This document shows, piece after piece, positions 60,544-64,000 of a stretch of 64,000 bases of DNA. The DNA lies in assembly GCA_903838675.1 (NCBI GenBank), contig CAILZI010000068.1, positions 1 through 64,000 of the forward strand. The letters run 5' to 3'. A model generated the notes under the pieces. It saw only the letters and a program-made list of their open reading frames with translations, did not search any database and had not been told where the DNA came from. Source of the DNA: an uncultured Verrucomicrobiota bacterium. Its GTDB lineage: Bacteria > Verrucomicrobiota > Verrucomicrobiia > Verrucomicrobiales > Verrucomicrobiaceae. A program made the position numbers and the translations under genes. Position 1 is the first letter of the stretch; the number at the start of each line of letters is the position of its first letter.

Positions 60544-63096
60544 ATGCCTGCCCCCACCGCGCTCCCCATCTGGAAGATTCACGCCGACATCCTGCGCACG
60601 CTGCAGGGCGGCAACCGGCTGGTGCTGGTGGCGCCGACGGGCTCGGGCAAAACGACGCAGGTGCCGCAGATGCTGCTGGATGCGGGCGTGGCCGGGGACA
60701 AGATGATCGTGGTGCTGCAGCCGCGCCGCGTGGCCGCACGCACCGTGGCGGCACGTGTGGCCTCGGAGCGCGGGGGCAAGCTCGGCGCGGAGGTCGGTTA
60801 TCAAATCCGGTTTGATGACCACACCAGCGTGGGCACGCGCATCTGCTTCGTCACGGAGGGCATTCTGCTGCGCTGGCTGCAGGATGATCGGGCGCTGTCG
60901 AATATCGGCGCTGTGATCTTCGATGAGTTCCATGAGCGCAACCTGCTCAGCGATGTGGCGCTGGCCTTGGTGAAGCATTTGCAGCAGAGCCAGCGGCCCG
61001 ATTTGGTCATGCTGGTGATGTCTGCAACTCTCGATGCGGAGCCGGTGGCGGCGTATTTGAACTCATGCCCGATCTTGGTTTCCGAAGGGCAGAGCTTTCC
61101 CGTGGAGGTGGGTTATCTGCCGGTGCCTGATCAGCGTCCGTTGACGGTGCAGGCGGCGGAGGCGGTGGAGCGCATTCTTTATGAAGGCGAGCCCGGCGAC
61201 ATACTTGTCTTCATGCCAGGGCGCGGAGAGATCAATGGCACGCTGGATGCACTGAGAGGCATGAGAACGCAGGAGCGTGTGGCCTGCATTCCCCTGCATG
61301 GTGAACTGGAGCCGCAGGAGCAGGACCGCGCCTTTGCTACGAACGCGCTGCGCAAAGTCATCGTAGCTACGAACGTGGCTGAAACCAGCATCACCATCGA
61401 TGGCATCCGCCACGTGGTGGACAGCGGCGTGGCGCGTGTGGCGCGTTACGATGCAGAGCGCGGCATCGGCACGCTGCTGCTGGAACCAATCAGCCGGGCC
61501 AGTGCGGACCAGCGCAAAGGCCGTGCTGGCCGTACGGCACCCGGCACCTGTCATCGCTTGTGGACCTCCATCGGCCACCAGACCCGTGAAGAACGAAATA
61601 CGCCGGAGATTCAGCGCAGTGACCTTGCGGAAGTGGTGCTGCTGCTGCACTCGCTCGGCATTCAGGAAGCGGCCGCGTTTGACTGGCTGGACAAACCTGA
61701 TCCGCAGGCCGTGGTGCGTGCGGAGAAGCTGCTGACCATGCTGGGAGCCCTGCACGAGGGCAGGGCAGAGCTCACCCCGGTGGGCCGCCACATGCTGCGT
61801 CTGCCGATGCACCCGCGCTACTCACGTATGCTCATCGAGGCCAGCCAGCGTGGCTGCGTGCCGGATGCGGCCCTGTGCGCCGCTCTCGTCAGCGGGCGTG
61901 ATTTGCTGGCGCGGCTGGATCGCGATGATGCGCAAATGAAGGGCCTGCGCGAGATGTTCGAAGACAGCGGAGACTCCGACTTCATCACGCTGATGCGGGC
62001 CTACGACTTCGCCAAAGAGAACGGTTTCAGCTTTGAGCGCTGCCGCAGCCATGGCATCAATGCGCAGGTGGCCCGGCAGGTGGAGCAGACCTGCCAGCAG
62101 ATCCTGCACGCCGTCCAAGGAGTGGCACTTGCCAAGTGCCAGCCAAAACTCCCCAACCCATCCACCGACGAAGCCCTCCTCCGCTGTCTGATGGCCGGAT
62201 TCGTGGATCAACTGGCCAAACGCCGCGTGCCCGGCAAGCCCGAGTGCGATCTCACCGAGCATCGCCAAGGCCAGCTCGTGCGTGAGAGCGTGGTGCAGGA
62301 GGCTGCGTTTTTCGTGGCGGCCAATCTGCGGGAAGCACCCTCGCGCGGCCCCAACCCGCTGACCTTGCTCAGTCTCGCCACCGCCGTGCAGCCGGCGTGG
62401 ATCGCGGAGATGTTTCCCCAGCATCTGAGCACTACGGTGGAGCATCTCTTTGATGCGCAGAACAAGCGTGTGGCTGCGATGAAGGTGGTGCGCTACCGCG
62501 ACCTCGTCATCGAGCAGAAGGCGCAGCAGCGCGACCTTGATCCCATCGCCAGCGGGCGCTGCCTCGCTGAAGCCCAGCGCGCGGGAGCGTTTGATCTGCC
62601 GCTGATGGATCATCGGCTGAAACAATTCATGGCCCGGGTGGACCTCGTTCACGCCACCTTGCCTGAGCTGGAGTTTCCGCGCTTTGATGCGGATGCGATC
62701 ACTGATTGCCTCGGCCGTGCGTTCAAAGGATTCTCGTTGGTGAAGGAAGCGCAGGCAGTGCCGCTGATGAGCGCCTTCCATCAGCATCTGGCCCAGGGGC
62801 AGGTGAGCTGGCTGGATGAACTGGTGCCGCTTTCCATCCCATGGCCTGCGGGTGGAACCCTGAAGGTATCCTATGCGAACGAGTCACCGGAAGTGCAGGT
62901 GAAGCTGCACGAGTGCTTTGCGCTCACGGAGCACCCGACCCTGTGCGAGGGGCGGCTGCCGGTGATGCTCATTCTCTACACGCCGGACGGGAAGAAGCTG
63001 ACCACCACGAAAGACTGGCCGACCTTTGTCACGCGTGAATGGCCGAAGCATCGGCAGGCCGTGGCGAAGAAGTTTTCGGGGTTGTTGTGGCGGTAG
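60544..63096 (+). CDS. hrpB: ATP-dependent helicase HrpB
   Basis: 850 residues, the normal HrpB length. Motif I is APTGSGKTTQ (31-37 core), motif II DEFH in VIFDEFHERNL (127-130), motif III VMSATLD, motif V/VI VATNVAETSITIDGIRHVVD and QRKGRAGRTAPGTC. The C-terminal part has the HrpB-specific region with FVTREWPKHRQAVAKKF at the end. A DEAH/DExH-box helicase of unclear cellular role, probably RNA-directed. An in-frame 19-nt palindrome at 62123-62141 lies in a poorly conserved linker. Confidence 0.93.
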   Translation: MPAPTALPIWKIHADILRTLQGGNRLVLVAPTGSGKTTQVPQMLLDAGVAGDKMIVVLQPRRVAARTVAARVASERGGKLGAEVGYQIRFDDHTSVGTRICFVTEGILLRWLQDDRALSNIGAVIFDEFHERNLLSDVALALVKHLQQSQRPDLVMLVMSATLDAEPVAAYLNSCPILVSEGQSFPVEVGYLPVPDQRPLTVQAAEAVERILYEGEPGDILVFMPGRGEINGTLDALRGMRTQERVACIPLHGELEPQEQDRAFATNALRKVIVATNVAETSITIDGIRHVVDSGVARVARYDAERGIGTLLLEPISRASADQRKGRAGRTAPGTCHRLWTSIGHQTREERNTPEIQRSDLAEVVLLLHSLGIQEAAAFDWLDKPDPQAVVRAEKLLTMLGALHEGRAELTPVGRHMLRLPMHPRYSRMLIEASQRGCVPDAALCAALVSGRDLLARLDRDDAQMKGLREMFEDSGDSDFITLMRAYDFAKENGFSFERCRSHGINAQVARQVEQTCQQILHAVQGVALAKCQPKLPNPSTDEALLRCLMAGFVDQLAKRRVPGKPECDLTEHRQGQLVRESVVQEAAFFVAANLREAPSRGPNPLTLLSLATAVQPAWIAEMFPQHLSTTVEHLFDAQNKRVAAMKVVRYRDLVIEQKAQQRDLDPIASGRCLAEAQRAGAFDLPLMDHRLKQFMARVDLVHATLPELEFPRFDADAITDCLGRAFKGFSLVKEAQAVPLMSAFHQHLAQGQVSWLDELVPLSIPWPAGGTLKVSYANESPEVQVKLHECFALTEHPTLCEGRLPVMLILYTPDGKKLTTTKDWPTFVTREWPKHRQAVAKKFSGLLWR

Positions 63097-63125
63097 CGTC
63101 CGGGCCAGTGCGACCGCGAGCGCGA

Positions 63126-63278
63126 AGCGTCTTGGACTGCGGCGGCAAGCCTAGGCGCGACGCCGCTTTCGCAGGCCGGACGGCGGAGTAGGACCGAAGA
63201 ATACTCAACACCCTGCGAAAGCGGTGTCGCCGATGCAGGCTTGCGCCGTGCATCTCTGCCACCGCAGTCCAAGACGCT
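63126..63278. repeat. Nested inverted repeat after hrpB
   Basis: A 17-nt outer arm at 63126-63142 (AGCGTCTTGGACTGCGG) is perfectly inverted at 63262-63278, and a 13-nt inner arm at 63163-63175 (CCGCTTTCGCAGG) at 63212-63224. The inner arms enclose about 36 nt. No ORF or transposase is seen. It fills most of the gap between the converging hrpB and alcohol dehydrogenase genes and looks like a mobile-type palindromic repeat; dispersal in the genome cannot be judged from one copy. Confidence 0.7.
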
Positions 63279-63321
63279 GCCGCGCCGAGCTTGGTTATTC
63301 TTTCGCCCTTCTCCCCCCCCT

Positions 63322-64000
63322 TCACACCCGAATCACAATCTTCCCAAAGTGCTTCCCGCTGGCGATGCGCTGGAAGGCGGCCGGGGCGTCTCTGAACTCA
63401 AAGGTGGAATCGATCACCGGCTGCAGTTTCACGCGCTCCATTTCGGCGAGCATCTGGGCAAACATCTCGCGTGAGCCGACGTAGATGCCGTCCAGCCGGA
63501 TGCCTTTGCGCAGGATCTGCACGGTCTGCACATCACCGCTGGTGCCTGTGAGCACGCCGATGAGGGCGATGTGCCCGCCAAAGCGGGTTGCTTTGACCGA
63601 GTGATTGAGGGTTTCAGGGCCGCCGATTTCGATGACTTTGTCCACGCCCAGGCCGCCGGTTTGGGCCACGGCCCATTTGTCCCAGTCGGGATCGGTCTTG
63701 TAGTTGTGCACCGCATCGGCCCCGAGTTTGAGGAGATGCCCGGCCTTCTCATCACTGCTGGTGGTCGCCAGCACGCGGGCGCCGGCCAGCTTGGCAAACT
63801 GCAGGGCAAAGATGGAAACACCGCCGGTGCCGAGAATGAGAACGGTTTCTCCGGCTTTCAGCGCACCCCGGCAGTGCAGGGCATCCCAGGCGGTGACGGC
63901 GGCGCAGGGCAGGGTGGCGGCAGCTTCCGTGGAAAGGTAGTCCGGGATGGGCAGCAGGCTTTCGGCGCGGATGACCGCCAGTTCGCGCAGCAGGCCATCC
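63322..64000 (-). CDS. Zinc-type alcohol dehydrogenase/quinone oxidoreductase family (N-terminus cut by window edge)
   Basis: 226 codons remain open to position 63999; the start lies beyond the window. Visible: LLRELAVIRAESLLPIPDYL (substrate-side domain end), TLPCAAVTAWDAL, the nucleotide-binding loop LILGTGGVSIFALQFAKLAG, VLATTSSDEKAG, and VIEIGGPETLNHSVKAT. This is the medium-chain dehydrogenase/reductase fold, using NAD(P)H. The Cys/His zinc-binding residues would be in the missing N-terminal part, so whether it is zinc-dependent cannot be told. Confidence 0.88.
   Translation of the reverse strand, partial: DGLLRELAVIRAESLLPIPDYLSTEAAATLPCAAVTAWDALHCRGALKAGETVLILGTGGVSIFALQFAKLAGARVLATTSSDEKAGHLLKLGADAVHNYKTDPDWDKWAVAQTGGLGVDKVIEIGGPETLNHSVKATRFGGHIALIGVLTGTSGDVQTVQILRKGIRLDGIYVGSREMFAQMLAEMERVKLQPVIDSTFEFRDAPAAFQRIASGKHFGKIVIRV

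Overview
The window looks like chromosomal DNA of a free-living Verrucomicrobiota bacterium, most likely from the Verrucomicrobiaceae/Prosthecobacter side. This is inferred from lineage-typical families: a PVC-type heme-binding dehydrogenase, a DUF1501 Tat protein, a sulfatase, a PEP-CTERM-anchored autotransporter-repeat giant, a DUF5722 protein and a TerB-ABC fusion. No phage, IS element or CRISPR array is visible. Both ends cut genes: an ECF sigma factor on the left and a zinc-type alcohol dehydrogenase on the right.

Layout. 1-4.2 kb: ECF sigma factor, a helix-turn-helix protein, tRNA-Ser(GGA), a secreted HMA-domain protein, a secreted unknown, diacylglycerol kinase and an isolated sucD. 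4.3-8.5 kb (minus): a tight four-gene run of a secreted beta-helix protein, an ABC-2-type permease and two small membrane proteins. 8.7-9.7 kb: di-heme cytochrome c peroxidase. 9.75-18.4 kb (minus): one 2881-residue repeat protein with a PEP-CTERM tail. It is followed upstream by a HAD-IIA phosphatase and an AraC regulator. A 71-nt sequence block is shared between the upstream regions of the giant gene and of the HAD gene. 20.8-28.8 kb: DUF5722 protein, a 47-residue cysteine-rich protein in divergent overlap with it, a fused ADP-forming acyl-CoA synthetase, and an RND efflux pair. 28.9-31.6 kb (minus): a 2[4Fe-4S] protein, an HdrA-N-like cysteine protein, and an NtrC-type regulator that has lost its sigma-54 contact motif.

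31.8-36.8 kb: a low-complexity secreted protein and a 1220-residue TerB-ABC transporter. 36.8-41.5 kb (minus): VOC protein, small membrane protein, DsbD, CDGSH protein, PyrD and an SGNH hydrolase. 41.6-43.4 kb: rpmJ-rpsM-rpsK-rpsD ending in a terminator with no rpoA behind it. 43.4-50.1 kb: DUF971, a frameshifted YjbQ gene, peroxiredoxin, then a three-gene DUF1501/esterase/PVC-dehydrogenase run. 50.2-58.1 kb: apolipoprotein N-acyltransferase, then a minus-strand cluster with two PilT-family ATPases, YqjD/YqjE-like envelope proteins and two tandem coiled-coil paralogues. 58.1-64 kb: sulfatase, secreted unknown, HrpB helicase, a 153-nt nested inverted repeat and the cut alcohol dehydrogenase.

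Functionally the window mixes housekeeping (translation, pyrimidine synthesis, TCA cycle, lipoprotein acylation, disulfide handling) with secreted and surface systems. The parts least explained by known biology are the giant surface protein with its AraC/HAD neighbours and shared upstream element, the degenerate NtrC regulator beside the iron-sulfur pair, and the TerB-ABC fusion.
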